This document shows, in pieces, positions 53,481 to 64,000 of a stretch of DNA of 64,000 bases (positions are counted from its first letter, which is position 1; each line of letters begins with the position of its first letter). A model generated the notes under the pieces. That model saw only the letters and a list, made by a program, of their open reading frames with translations. It was not told where the DNA came from and searched no databases. The stretch spans positions 93,853,560-93,917,559 of the forward strand of contig NC_092459.1 of the NCBI RefSeq assembly GCF_047495875.1. The letters are read 5' to 3'. The position numbers were made by a program, and so were the translations under genes. This DNA is from Pithys albifrons albifrons. Lineage: Eukaryota; Chordata; Aves; Passeriformes; Thamnophilidae.

Positions 53481-55345
53481 TTATTGCAATATGTTCACAA
53501 TCATTACTTATGAAAGTCTTGCCCTCTAGCCCAGGGCTCCTGCATTATGAGCAGTGCTGAGTTCACCAAGTACTATTTCTAACAGGGTTTTGCATGACCA
53601 GGTCTATGAGCCACCAGCATACACAGCACCCAAACCCTGCCCAGCCAACAGAGTCATTTCCTCATGGACTTTTCTTGTTGCAGTAGCTTTATCCTTCCCA
53701 AAGATTAATGAATTCCCCTTTGCAGTGTCCTGTGACATTTTACTATCCATTTACCCACAGAAGAAGGATTGCACATCTGCTCCTAGTATGGACTCATGCT
53801 TTATAACCAAGCCAGGTTGTTTCTTTAATATCAGTGCATGCAGTTCATCTTTTAACTTAAATCAATAGGGATCAAAATAGGTTCTGGCTCCTACGCACAC
53901 AGAAAGGTTTGAGATAGTCTGCAAACTGCTTTATGGATTTTGTTGAGCCTGAAGGATGACACTGTTGAAAGCATGGAAAGTTGCACATTTTCAAATAGAC
54001 AGAACAGAAGAGAAATGCCATCAGCTAATGTCAGTGCAAGTGCATCTCTCAGGGATGCCAGAAACGAAGTAGGAGTGGAGAAAGGGTTAAAGCATACTGC
54101 AATGCAGCACTTACAGAGATACTTCAATCCATACTCCTTTATATACATAAGTAATAACTTAGGGAGAAACCATCGAACTATACTGTGATCTCTCTTCTTG
54201 TAAGAAGGTGTTTATCTTTTTTTTTTTTTTGTCAACCCTTTAAGGAAGAGACAGATATGAGGAAGAAACAGCTGTTGGAAGCAAATGATTTCCCAAGAAT
54301 AAGAATTCCATTTTCCAGAAATTTAAAAAATATCCAAAAGAAATAAAACTGTATCAGCACTGACTTTTTCGTTTGTGATGAGAACCAGCCCTAGAAAAGT
54401 AAAATAATTTTTATAAAACTCCCCAAAAACCTTTGCATGCTAGGGCAGTAGGAATTTTTCATAACTCTAAGGAAAACCGAGACAGAGAATAGCTATGACT
54501 CAAGAAAATGTGGCTTCTGAAATGCCTGGTTTACCAGTTTGATACATTTACATTGAAGAATGTTAAAAACCCCATGCAACGGAACAGAAACATAAGAGGT
54601 ATGAGTCAGCAGTAGGACAGGATCATCTGTCTTTTGATTTAAAAGAGCTTGAAGAAACTTTCAAACATGGAAGCATTCAGAAGTAAGCAATTTGAGGAAC
54701 ATTATACTTTTTTCAATCCACACAATGAGCACTGACTGGACAGAATTAATGGGCGTTTTGCAAAAGCCTTCCAGTCACAGTAAGAAAACTCATACTACAT
54801 AGTTCTTATGCAGCATATGTGTATGAAAATCTGTATATCATATTTAAATGCTACAATATATTGACATTGTATGAAAAATTCAGAACAAGAAAGTTCTTCC
54901 TAGGCTGTAAAAACACCCTTTGTATTCTATTTTCATACAATTGATACCAAGCAAACAGCAGTCTGCAATGCCCACACAGTGTAAATCCACCTTCACCCTG
55001 AAAAGGAGAAATTTTTGGCTTTCCAACCTGATGCAACTCTGCAGTATGGAGATGAGATACCTTGGCTAATGGGAATTTTATTCAAAGCAGGCATCAAGAT
55101 ACCTCTGAGCTCCAGTGAGGATCTGCTTCTACTTCTGATGACAGTGTAATAGAAGGATATCTCAGACAGATAATTTTTTTGAGAAAAATCTCCCAGTTAA
55201 TTTTTTTCATCATATAATCATGTGGAATGACTGCAGTCATCTAATTTCATATAGTACAAACAGGTTATATTTCTGACACTGGCCACATAGAATTGAAAAC
55301 ACCACAGGTTTTCTCAGTCTTGAGACTTGTTTCACCACCAGTGGC
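53481..55345 (-). other. KCNH1: KCNH1 intron between retroviral remnant and second CR1
   Basis: Intronic by position. An open frame at 53554-53868 on + directly follows the retroviral fragment and might be decayed element sequence, but it shows no recognisable motif. A T14 run lies near 54219. Nothing else recognised. Confidence 0.55.
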
Positions 55346-55670
55346 ATTCATAGATTCATACAATCATCAAATAGTTTGGGTTGGAAAGGGCCTTTGAAGG
55401 TCATCTAGTCCAACCCTCCTGCACTAAGATGGGATGGCTTCAGCTGCATCAAATTGCTTAGACCTCTGTACAATCTGACCTTGGATGTTCCCAGGGATGG
55501 GGCACCTGCCATCTCTCTGGGTAACATGTGCTAGTGCCTCACCACCACCATTGTAAAGAACTTCTTCCTTATATCTAGTCTGAATCCACCCTTTTAGTTT
55601 AAAACCATTACCCCATATCCTATTGCTACTGGCCATACTAAAAAGTCTGTCCCCATGTTTCTTATTATCT
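55346..55670 (-). mobile_element. CR1 LINE 3'-end fragment
   Basis: On + the left edge carries degenerate TCATAGATTCATACAATCAT octamer-like repeats, followed by TTTGGGTTGGAAAGGGCCTT and GTCATCTAGTCCAACCCTCC, the signature of an avian CR1 3' end in reverse orientation. On - it encodes a degraded ORF2 C-terminus including GNGFKLKG (within 55636-55424). It is about 325 bp and 5'-truncated. Its 3' end differs from the element at 37169, so the two belong to different CR1 subfamilies or ages. Confidence 0.92.
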
Positions 55671-58600
55671 CCTATTAATTTTCTTCTATTCTTATTTTTA
55701 GGAAACCATAGTCAGAATGTGTCTCTGAAGTCTGATTGTGATGCTCCTAAAAGAAAATTTTAAGGTGGTTATGGAGCAGAAGCCAAGCTCCTAAAACCAA
55801 AGTGAAATTAAATCAGCTGAAGCAAGATACCCAATTCTTAACATATCGAGATGGCAACTTGATTGTTTGGTGCATTTGCATTACATTTTCAGAAGTCTGC
55901 TTAGTCCCTTACAGATGTTATTGCTTTGTTTCAGTTTTCCAGCTACACTGGATTCAGTTATCTCATTTATTTTTAATTTTTTTGTTCAAAATATAACTTG
56001 CTCTCCATAGGTTCAATCACCTCAATAAAAATTTAGAGATGGTTTTGCCTTGGCTTCACTTCTTTTATTCTTCAGCAAGGATAAAGATGCTGAAAAGGTA
56101 CCTTATAAACCAACTGCCAGCAGAGCAAGGTCTCCTCCAGTGGCAATGCTGGGGACAAAAGCTACAGGCTGCCTTCCTGAATGGTCACTTGTAGACACTT
56201 GCATTAAAAAAATCATTCTGGACACCAGACTCTGTGAACGACACAGAGCTGCTTCAAGTGGTACAGCACCTGGGAGGTTGTCATGATACAGGTAGGGCAA
56301 TAAGTCTGCTAAGTTTCACTACAGGCCATTTCTGCCCTTAAAATACCCAATTTAGGAGACCTAAATGCCCAATCACATCCTTCAAAGGTACAAGTTCAGC
56401 ATAGCTTCATTGAAATTACTGGACTTGTCTAAAGAGAAAAGCAGCTATCCAATCACTGGAATCTCTGTTTTCAGTAGTAAGGCTAAAACTATACAAAATC
56501 AGTCAAGTGAAAACAAATCTGAGCTGTTTTGGAAGACATGCAACCCTTACCTCACTTCAGAGCTTAGCATCATATTTCTCTTACCAATTTCTCTAAAGAA
56601 GTTTCGCAATATTTTTGTGATCACAAATATAGATGTTAGAAAACATCTTGAAAGCTTTAGTTGAAGCAACTTCCACAGCAAGCTGGCATTGAGAAGCCAC
56701 GTGCTGCAAGTGGCTCCAGTTAGAGCCATGTTGGAGTTCTTCGGACACCTGAGACACAGCACTCACAAGAGGAGTAAGTTCCCTACAAGTCACAGCACTT
56801 CTGCTGAAGTGCCACATACTTTTATAGCATAAGCCTTTAAAGGAAAAAAGACTTTGTGGTAATTTAAAAGATAAAAAATTTCAAGTATCTGACAGCATCT
56901 TACAGTGATGTTCAAAAGTTGCCTCCATGCAATCATTATTCTGCCTCTATTCATTGACCCACATCTCTTCCTTACTGTGCTAGATGTTAAAGCCAATGAG
57001 AATACAGCCTTTTCACATTCATGTTTTGCTCAGTCTGAATCTTTACTGTCCCTATTTTACCATCCAAGATAAGTAAAAAAAGTCCTGCTGATTAGCAGTG
57101 CAGAAATGAGTAATACTACTGCCTATTGGATTTATCTTTGCTTCCCTTACCTGAGAAATGCTTTCAAGTATCAGTCTAGTCTCAAACCTGCAGTGCCAAC
57201 CTACTGCAAATTTAATGCACTTAGAGTTCAATGCAAGTATACAGCCCAAGCCTGCATTTTTGAGAAATATAACTCTAGGGATTGAGAAGTAGTCAGGAAC
57301 TCACCTAACCCATTAACATTTTGTCCCAGTTTTAAAATCCTATCAAAACTTGGGAGAAAGGCAAGTACATGCACACACGTGCTGTTCAGGGTCTCCAGTC
57401 CTTCCTGTTCTATAAATGAGCTCCATTTGGGTTGGACTGCTCCAAAGTATAGATGTAGATGTTAAAAATCTGGATTTTAGTGGACACTCAGCAGTCTCTG
57501 TGTATTGCTCTGTGTCTCTCTTGCAATGATGAATAGGCAAATTTACAGACCATGTGTTTTTCACATTTACATTGGAAGATGCAGTGAAGAAATTGATTGA
57601 CCCGAAGTGGGACTAAGCAACAATTATATTACACATTCTAAAGCCAGCAGATACTTTTTTAAAAAGCAATTATTGACCAGAGAGGAAAGACTTTAATACA
57701 TTAATGCTAATCACAAAAAGTAGAATTTTTAATTCCATAAGCTACGACATAAGAGAGTTTTCTGGGAGTTTTTAAAAGTGCACACCTTGAGGGGGTTGTT
57801 TTGGTTTTTGTTTTGGTTTAGTACCTGTACAAGTCAGATTCAAACCCACAGTACAGCACTTGAGAGACATGTGGATCTATCATGCGCTTCTGGGCTCAGA
57901 ATCTGAAAGACTGAAGTAAAACACTGCTAAATGATACACATTGGATTTCCTATGCAATTGATAAAATCTTATTCCACTATTGTTCTGGTGACTCATGGGA
58001 ATACAATGCCAATTTTCTTTATTTTAATGTTTTGGCATTAGAGCAGGTAAAAGATACTGCTCAGGCCCAATAAACTGAGAAATACAGGGCTTACTGTCCA
58101 TCCACAAGCAGATTCAGTACAACTTTTAAACTGTTTTTGTAATACTGCATTTGATTAGAGCTGAAACAGGAAGCTCTCCTTCAAAACCTAACATGTTTTT
58201 TGCATGATTTGCCCTCAGTTCATACAGAAGAAAATATACACACAAGAAAAGCCATTGCAAAAATGTCTAGGGGAGAGCACAGTGAGGGGACATCACAACT
58301 GAAACAACAAGATTATGCTTTGCGTGCATGACCTATGTGTAAAAATACTTCATTCTCTTCTGCACAATGCTACCCTATAAAAAGGTCAGATCTACTGTAT
58401 TACCATCCTATAAATAATTCAGGGTTATAAAGCTTCTTATCTGATGTTGAAAATTCAGAGGGCACACAAGAGTGCTTTTTGAATAAAGTCTTCATAAACC
58501 TTACAGATCAGAGTGTATTAAACTGTGCTGCCTTTACCACAACCCTGATGAACGGTGCATTATTCCCTTGGCCTACAGCATGGCAGGTCCCTGGGATGTT

Positions 58601-61600
58601 TGGCACAAGTTTCCAGTGAAGACACATTGCAGTGCAGTTCAGCCACCCCAGACCCTGACTCAGGCTGAGTGCACAGGCCAGTCTGGGCTCAAGGGCTAGA
58701 AAGAAACCATTAATTTACACATGGGCTTTTTCACTCTAGACTTTGTCCAAGCACAAAATAAGAACTGTGTTTTCCACAAAAAGTTTTGGATCTGCTTTCT
58801 ATCACTGCTGTGCAAACACAGATATTTATCAGAAATCAGGCTAATACTCGCTCCATACTTCCATACATTACTGCACCTGAAACTTAAATGTGAATACATT
58901 CTGGCAACAGCTCTGGTGCTGCTATCCATTCATTGCAATTTTCATGTAATGTTGCATCTTGCTCTCTCTCCTAGTAGAAAGATTTTAAAGAATAGCATCA
59001 GAATTTTTGTTTTCACAACTATTCAAAGTATTCTAGCAAATGGCTTTTCAACTCGTTGAAGCAGACCTGACATTAAATACAAAACACCAGCCATTTGAGA
59101 GTATTTGTCATCTTCTGACAATTACTAACAAGATTTACATAATCTTTCTTTTTATTCTTACTTGTGACTTACAAAGTTCATTCTGCTTCTATATAAAACA
59201 AAGAAAGAAGGAGATGGTTTGGAAAATGACTGGACTTTATTAACTAAATCAAAGCTAAATGCTTTTTTTTTCCTAGATGATGTTTTAAAATATTTGCAGT
59301 AAGGCAAAAATATACCCTTAATCTGTTTGAACCATTTTGCCTCTTTATATATTTTCCCGCTGTTTTTATGGATTTAAAAAAATGCAGAAGAAACATCTGT
59401 TTAACCTTAAAGCATACAATCTGTCCATTGTCTCTTATGGAAAACAGAAACTATATTGATTTTCCAAGGGTTTTCCTCCTCTGCAATGGAAAATTAAAAA
59501 TAACTTCAGCATGCTTAAACCTTAGCCTAGATGCATATGGTCCAGCTGGCAATTCTGTAGGCCAAATTGATTCTTTGGGATTTTTTCTACCTGTGCAACT
59601 GTCTTTCCCTGACAAGAGACTGGGAGCAGCTGCAGAGAATGACTGTTCAGCACTGACAGATGACTGTCTCTGCCTGTGCCTGTACCTACACACCCAACTA
59701 CAGTCTCACCATCCACTTTGGTGGCAGGTGTGGGATTATGATGCACCTGAGATGCAGTCCAACACTAAAACACACTTACCAGTAAGAATATGGGGGAGAT
59801 GGAGGGGAACCACAATCCATCTCTAACAACTCATGAAGATTGATCTGAAATACCATTATGTGAATATGCCACTATCATTACTGGTTGTTTAAATATCATC
59901 CCAACACATGCTGTGTGCTATACAGGCATGCAAAAAGAAAAATCCTTGGCTTAGAGGAAAGCATGCTGTCCTTTGTTAAATGGCTACCACACAGAGACAG
60001 CCTTGAATTGCTTCCTCACATCTTTGAGCACACTTGCAGAGAAGTAAGCTACCTGCCTATGTGATCAGGGGCAAAACATGAGGGAGCCAGGTCTCACCTC
60101 CTACTCTGATGAACCAGCTGTCCAGGACAGGGAGAAAAAAACCAAACACTAGTCAGGACAGGTGGCAAATGTAATGCCTCTCATGGAGGCTGCAAATTTT
60201 CTCTGAACAAAGAGGAGAACTGATGAATTTTTTTGGATGGCAAGTCCTTTCCAAGGTGCTGTGAGGAGCAGCACAGCTGTATATACTGCAATTGACAATA
60301 AGATGGTGAACTATGACTGAATCCCATACTTCCCAAGGTAAATCACTCCTACAGGACTGAATTTTACCAGAGACCTACCACAATCAATCAAGTTTGGAAT
60401 AAGAATTGCCAAACATACAGTGGCAGAGCAGCATCTTGAATGGGAAAAGGAAGAAAGACTACAAGAAGCAACTGTCATGATTTTCTTTTTCTCAGTATTA
60501 TTCTTTCTTTTCACTTGTTTATTTTGTTCCAAAATTCTTATTTCTCATACAACACAGGAAAGCAGGTCCCAAATGCATTATATAAGTGCCTTAATAATAT
60601 AGTCTTAAAAATTTAAAATGAGTGCTTACAATGTTGTTTTCATTTTATTTTGGTGAGAGAAATAATTAATATTAATGCAGGGAGCACAGTATCAATTTAC
60701 ATTTATTTTGTTAGCTGTTAAATTGCTGTGCATTCCCCACTCACTCTTATTACTCATCGCTATTTTCCTGCTCCCACGGTAGCTGTAGGAGTGAACTCTT
60801 GGCTGCTGTCTGTCCACAGCACGTCTCTCAGTCAGCTTTAGAGCATTAGCAGTCATGCTCTGATAAATCTGCCACGGTAGGAACAGGATTAGGTCTTATG
60901 TTACTTAAGCAGGATCAGAACTAAGCCTTGAATCCTCACATATGTTACACACACGCGTGCGCCCCAGCAAGCAAAATACCTTCAGTGCTTCAAGAGCCCT
61001 GGAGCACCTCAGCTTTGCACCATTTGTTTTAAAGACAGTTAGGCAACTCAATCAACATGAGTCTTGTGTTATGTGAGTCACGGCATGGGGATGGACATGT
61101 AGTTCAAGTGAGTGATAACAAAGGACCCCCACCACCAAGGCACCACAGCAGAGCCAGGGTGAGCATGTCTTCCCAGGGAAGGCACAGCAAGGGATGCTGA
61201 GCACAAAGTGCAGTGCCAACAGCCTGCCCTGTGTCTTTGGCTGCTGCCATACACCAGGGACTGGCTAAAGTAAAGGTCATGCAACGCCCAGCAAGCAGGT
61301 AAAAAACACTGACCACCAAGAAGAGTTCAGCGGATGGCAGCTGGGGCAGCAGCACAGAGTGGCCCATGGACTGCATGCAGGCCTGAGGCTTTCTCCTCAT
61401 CCTCCCCTGTGCTGGATGCCTACTCCTGCACAGGAAAGGAGCGCAAAGGGACACATCTTGCATCAAAGACCTTGTGCATGTGTACCATTAACACATGACT
61501 TGGGGAGCAGGAAAGCTTTCTGTGTTTACAGTAGCCCATATGCTAATTAGTTTTACCTTAGAGAGCCAAACTCTCACTTATCCAGCTGCAAAGACATCAT

Positions 61601-64000
61601 CCCTTTCACACACTACAGAAATGGTGTGAGAGCAAACAGTTTGTTCTCTGAGATCCCACAGCACGGGACAAAATTTGCCTTGAGGATTTCCATTGAAGCT
61701 TCTTGTCATCATTCTCCAAAGACAACTGTGGCTTCAGGTCAGCACAGAGTAGGGTGACTCCCAGGTGGGGCAGAATTGCAATTGTAACGTGAAATAACAA
61801 GTAACTGGTTATAGCTACAGATATCTCTTACTCTACAAAAGCAGAGTTAAATTATAGCAGCAATATATAAAAGAGAAAAGCCTACTTTGCATAAAACACA
61901 CAGCAACAGAAGGATGTAATGGGCACATCTACTGCTTTGCTTTTAAAGGAAATATAATTTTCTGGCATCTTAAAGTACTTCAGAAGACAAAGGTGGATCC
62001 TCTGTCACCCTTAATCAGCTGCAGATGCAACTAGAGAATGAGCAATGAATGTAAAATCTAGAGCAGTTAACTGCTTAGCTGAGTGCACAGTCCACTTGAA
62101 CATTTGGGAATCATACTCTTTCTTCAAACTAAACTGATAACAGACACAAGCACATGGGAAGACACTGGAGAGAGCTTTCTGGTCTAAATATATGGCTAGG
62201 CCACCCAGTTAATAATAATTCTGCAGTGACTTGTGAAAATTAGGATATCAGATCAGTTGAACTTTGGTGTAACATTATAATATTGGGAATTCACTGTTTC
62301 TTCATTATAAGGAATGGTTTTATTAATGTATTTTCAAAATAAAAATTGAATAAATAGATAGAAGCAGTTATTGTAACCACTATTCAACATTTTGCTTTAT
62401 TTTGTCTTGGTCTAAAAGCCTCATTTATAAGAAAACAGGGAATGCCTTAGACAGCATACTGGAGGTACATGACTGGTTCTGGAGGCACATTGTCTCCCAA
62501 AGGTAGTTCCTTACCTCTTTTTTCCCTGTTAATACTAAAACTGCCGTCCAGCTAAACCAGATATAAGCAACAAATGTGTGATGATCCACATGCACCTACA
62601 CTTTCTATATTAATCATTCAAGAAAAATAAACAGTCAGAAAAGGGCAGTTTTAGAGTAGGGCAGATGAAACTTTTCTAGGCTTCCTATCCTTCCCCCAAA
62701 GCTATTTCTGGCTTTGCTTTAAAACTGGCTGAAAGATGTCAGACATGCAAATTCCTTCCCCTGGCACCAGCTCGCAGAGGAGCAGAGCTGCAGCAAAAGG
62801 AGGAGCAGAGACCGAAGCTGAGCATCTGCTGTGTTAAGTGGGAGCTCTGCAGCCTCCATAGTTCTCATTGCTCCTTCCAAACCGTCGTGCTCTGTACTAC
62901 CTGCCTCTCCTATGAGCCATTGCTCTAAGAGGTGGGTCCTCAAACTTTATTTCTCTTTTCAGTCCTGCAGCAGACTGCTTGGAGCAGAGCCACCTTCTCT
63001 GCTGGAAAGTGTACTGCTCTCCCGAACTGGGGAACACCCACCTCCCACATGGCTGTCAGACAAAGCCCTAAATATTCCAGGTGCTCTTCTCAGTGAGAAA
63101 ACACAGAGCAGTTGGCTACCACTGCTATAACAGAAACTTCTGCTGGATTGGGAACCATTTAGTAAAATCTCAAAGCATCAGCAGAGAAAGGGCAAGCAGA
63201 AAACAGAAGCTCAGCTCAATTTCTTTTGAAAAGCCCTGGGTTGAGTATTGCTGTATTTGTTGAGTTTTTCTTTTGAGACCAGTTATGTGTGAAAAGATAA
63301 GTCTATGACATATATTAACTTTTCTCCAGAAGGCACCTTTTCAGGGGAAATGCTCACAGAGCTCCAAGTTAAGAAACTGTGGCTTCAGTTACCATCACTG
63401 TCCCGAACAGCATTCATTAAAACATTTGTGCAGTTCCTCATGTCAGCTACTGGCTGAAATCTCCTCCTACCTCTCCAGAAAGCAGGAAAGCCCAGTTCTG
63501 TTTCTGATGAAAGTAATATCGATGTCTGAATTCAACAACAGCAAACAACACCCATGAACATGCCAGCTGTGTAAGCATGCAATATCTAACCACCTATTAG
63601 GCAACACACTTCCTCCAGTGTGTCCACTCAAAAAACCTGAAGCCTCTCTTGGTTTTCTAGCAAACGATTCTGCAGATACTGGTAACAAACAACTGGTAAG
63701 ATGTTTTCCAGCTTTCCCATAGAACATGAAAGCTATTTTTTCAGCTAAGTGGCAGGGTTTTAGAGTATGAAAAGACTTCAGGCACTGCTTTTGTACCATA
63801 GAAAGGATTATCGGTGTCCTTCCCCACATGCTGGCTTCTCAAATATATGCTATAAAGATCGTCTCAAAAAATAAGAACTGATTCATTTGCCTTCAAAAAA
63901 TGATTGGAAAATTCTGATGAAAACCTGTCTCTGCTTTTCACTGGAGGCATTTTCAGAACCATCACACTAGTATGGTAAAGCTGCCCACAGTGAGCTTACA
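55671..64000 (-). other. KCNH1: KCNH1 intron, far part
   Basis: Intronic by position to the window edge. No exon or repeat was recognised. The longest open frame (59368-59826 on +, 152 codons) has no family resemblance and overlaps an 80-codon frame on -. A block at 60640-60910 looks like candidate conserved regulatory DNA, and 60947-60962 is an alternating purine-pyrimidine run. Confidence 0.65.

Noticed and set aside
32582..64000. Search for the preceding KCNH1 exon (end of the cyclic-nucleotide-binding homology domain).
   Set aside because: No - strand segment with the expected Phe-Gly-Asp-Val-Phe-Trp or Thr-Tyr-Asn-Leu-Arg-Lys residues was found by eye; it is probably right of the window.
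1..64000. CRISPR arrays, operons, prophage or other prokaryotic systems.
   Set aside because: Vertebrate introns, LINEs and split exons throughout; nothing prokaryotic is present.

Overview
This is a vertebrate, almost certainly bird, chromosomal window. It is low in gene density and moderately AT-rich, with large introns and long UTRs. The resident repeats are chicken-repeat-1 (CR1) LINEs, an avian-type endogenous retrovirus remnant, and a tRNA-Ile-derived SINE with a CR1-like tail. That SINE resembles TguSINE1 of zebra finch, which points to a songbird-type (passerine) genome.

Only two protein-coding exons can be supported, and they belong to two genes facing each other tail to tail. On the + strand, 15047-15138 is the terminal coding exon of HHAT (hedgehog acyltransferase); everything left of it reads as HHAT intron. 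HHAT 3' UTR follows, with poly(A) signals at 15714 and 17300. On the - strand, 31733-32581 is the terminal coding exon of KCNH1 (the EAG1 voltage-gated K+ channel). It carries the calmodulin-binding segment, the variable linker, the tetramerizing coiled coil and the conserved C-terminus. KCNH1 3' UTR runs leftward about 6.2 kb to a strong poly(A) module near 25500. Everything right of 32581 reads as KCNH1 intron. The same convergent HHAT-KCNH1 order is known from human 1q32.2, so the synteny supports both calls.

Layout: 1-15046 HHAT last intron; 15047-15138 HHAT last exon; 15139-~17325 HHAT 3' UTR; ~17326-25496 intergenic or alternative 3' UTR, with small tandem duplications and a second bidirectional poly(A)-like site; 25497-31732 KCNH1 3' UTR; 31733-32581 KCNH1 last exon; 32582-64000 KCNH1 intron. 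The intron holds a CR1 with a nested SINE (37169-38945), a decayed retroviral reverse transcriptase fragment (about 52640-53480) and a second CR1 3' end (55346-55670).

The genes do not form a functional unit. HHAT lipidates Hedgehog ligands in the ER, while KCNH1 is a plasma-membrane channel. I found no previously undescribed system. The most useful observations are the bidirectional poly(A) module between the convergent genes, the nested SINE as a lineage marker, the antisense retroviral RT remnant that keeps its catalytic motif, and several intronic stretches that look like conserved regulatory DNA. Most other open reading frames are chance: they match no family I recognise, lack splice context, or are open on both strands.
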